This document shows, one piece after another, positions 63,795 to 64,000 of a stretch of 64,000 nucleotides of DNA (position 1 is its first letter; each line of letters opens with the position of its first letter). The DNA is taken from the NCBI RefSeq assembly GCF_009858335.1, contig NZ_VMSE01000002.1, positions 310,001 to 374,000 of the forward strand. Direction: 5' to 3'. A program made the position numbers and the translations under genes. The stretch is from Methylovorus glucosotrophus. Lineage in GTDB: Bacteria; Pseudomonadota; Gammaproteobacteria; Burkholderiales; Methylophilaceae. The notes under the pieces are model-generated. The model ran no database searches and was not told the origin of the DNA. It was given only the letters and a program-made list of their open reading frames with translations.

Positions 63795-64000
63795 TTAAAG
63801 ATAATAGGTGGTGGAAGTCATGACTTTGGACGCGGCTTGCATGGCGGACTTGATCGTAGGTGGAAGCTCCGCTCCACCCTGTGCCACGGCAGTTTCGGCA
63901 TGCTTGGCTTCGTCTTCCTGCATCTGGGTGACAACTGCACGGCTTTTGGCATCCTGCTCAGGTAGCGTTTGCAGATGGGATTGCAAATGCCGACCCACCT
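63795..64000 (-). CDS. coq7: Ubiquinone biosynthesis monooxygenase Coq7, 3' end (partial)
   Basis: The window edge cuts this gene; only the last 68 codons are present. The remaining part has the final di-iron motif of Coq7 in [13 protein letters not shown] and the typical C-terminus [12 protein letters not shown]. Coq7 hydroxylates demethoxy-ubiquinone in ubiquinone synthesis. Identity is inferred from this C-terminal part only. Confidence 0.88.
   Translation of the reverse strand, partial: VGRHLQSHLQTLPEQDAKSRAVVTQMQEDEAKHAETAVAQGGAELPPTIKSAMQAASKVMTSTTYYL

Overview
The window reads as a chromosomal segment of a moderately GC-rich betaproteobacterium. Gene content and order (polA, a LOG-family gene, a DUF2782 gene, an APH-type thrB, a BPSS1780-type membrane protein and uvrD) suggest a methylotroph of the Methylophilaceae (Methylobacillus/Methylovorus-like). 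That placement is inferred from gene order and was not tested. No tRNA, rRNA, insertion sequence, prophage or CRISPR array was recognised.

Layout. 0.4-11 kb: housekeeping block (MFS symporter, YkgJ protein, MoCF-domain protein, Bfd-like ferredoxin, polA, LOG protein, DUF2782, thrB, membrane protein, uvrD). 11.3-11.5 kb: a strongly structured, terminator-ended candidate small RNA with no assigned family. 11.7-14 kb: a yfiR-yfiN-yfiB-like operon controlling c-di-GMP synthesis. 14.2-19.7 kb: a CusRS-like two-component system divergent from a copper-handling operon (TolC-family protein, Tat-exported multicopper oxidase, CusF-like protein). 19.8-21.9 kb: groESL under a sigma-70-like promoter overlapping a CIRCE operator. 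22-23.9 kb: an EAL phosphodiesterase gene whose leader carries a c-di-GMP-I (GEMM-I) riboswitch. 24-30 kb: aminoacyl-tRNA deacylase-like protein, an XPD/DinG-type helicase with an N-terminal nuclease-like domain, topoisomerase IB, a MocR regulator. 30.2-33.5 kb: ccoG, then a DUF6402-like gene coupled to a small membrane protein. 33.6-38 kb: an HDOD-histidine kinase and a receiver-PAS-GGDEF-EAL regulator in one operon. 38.4-56 kb: a large iron/siderophore region. 56-61 kb: an unknown gene, bioA, dacB, FKBP, OsmC and VOC proteins. 61-64 kb: a third TonB-dependent receptor, a DUF2322-like gene and the 3' end of coq7.

The iron region is built from two divergent sets, each with an ECF sigma factor, a FecR-type anti-sigma protein, an STN-containing TonB-dependent receptor and a PepSY membrane protein. 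Two Fur-like boxes lie in the shared intergenic region. The rightward set continues into DUF3649, PepSY, DUF3325 and DUF4198-like proteins and then a complete MacA-MacB-NodT tripartite exporter. This order suggests uptake of a ferri-siderophore, periplasmic reduction of its iron, and export of the emptied siderophore. The known parallel is pyoverdine handling by FpvA, FpvG-K and PvdRT-OpmQ in Pseudomonas. No siderophore synthesis genes are present here.

Cyclic-di-GMP is the second theme: YfiN (synthesis), the riboswitch-controlled EAL protein (degradation) and the GGDEF-EAL response regulator lie within about 25 kb.
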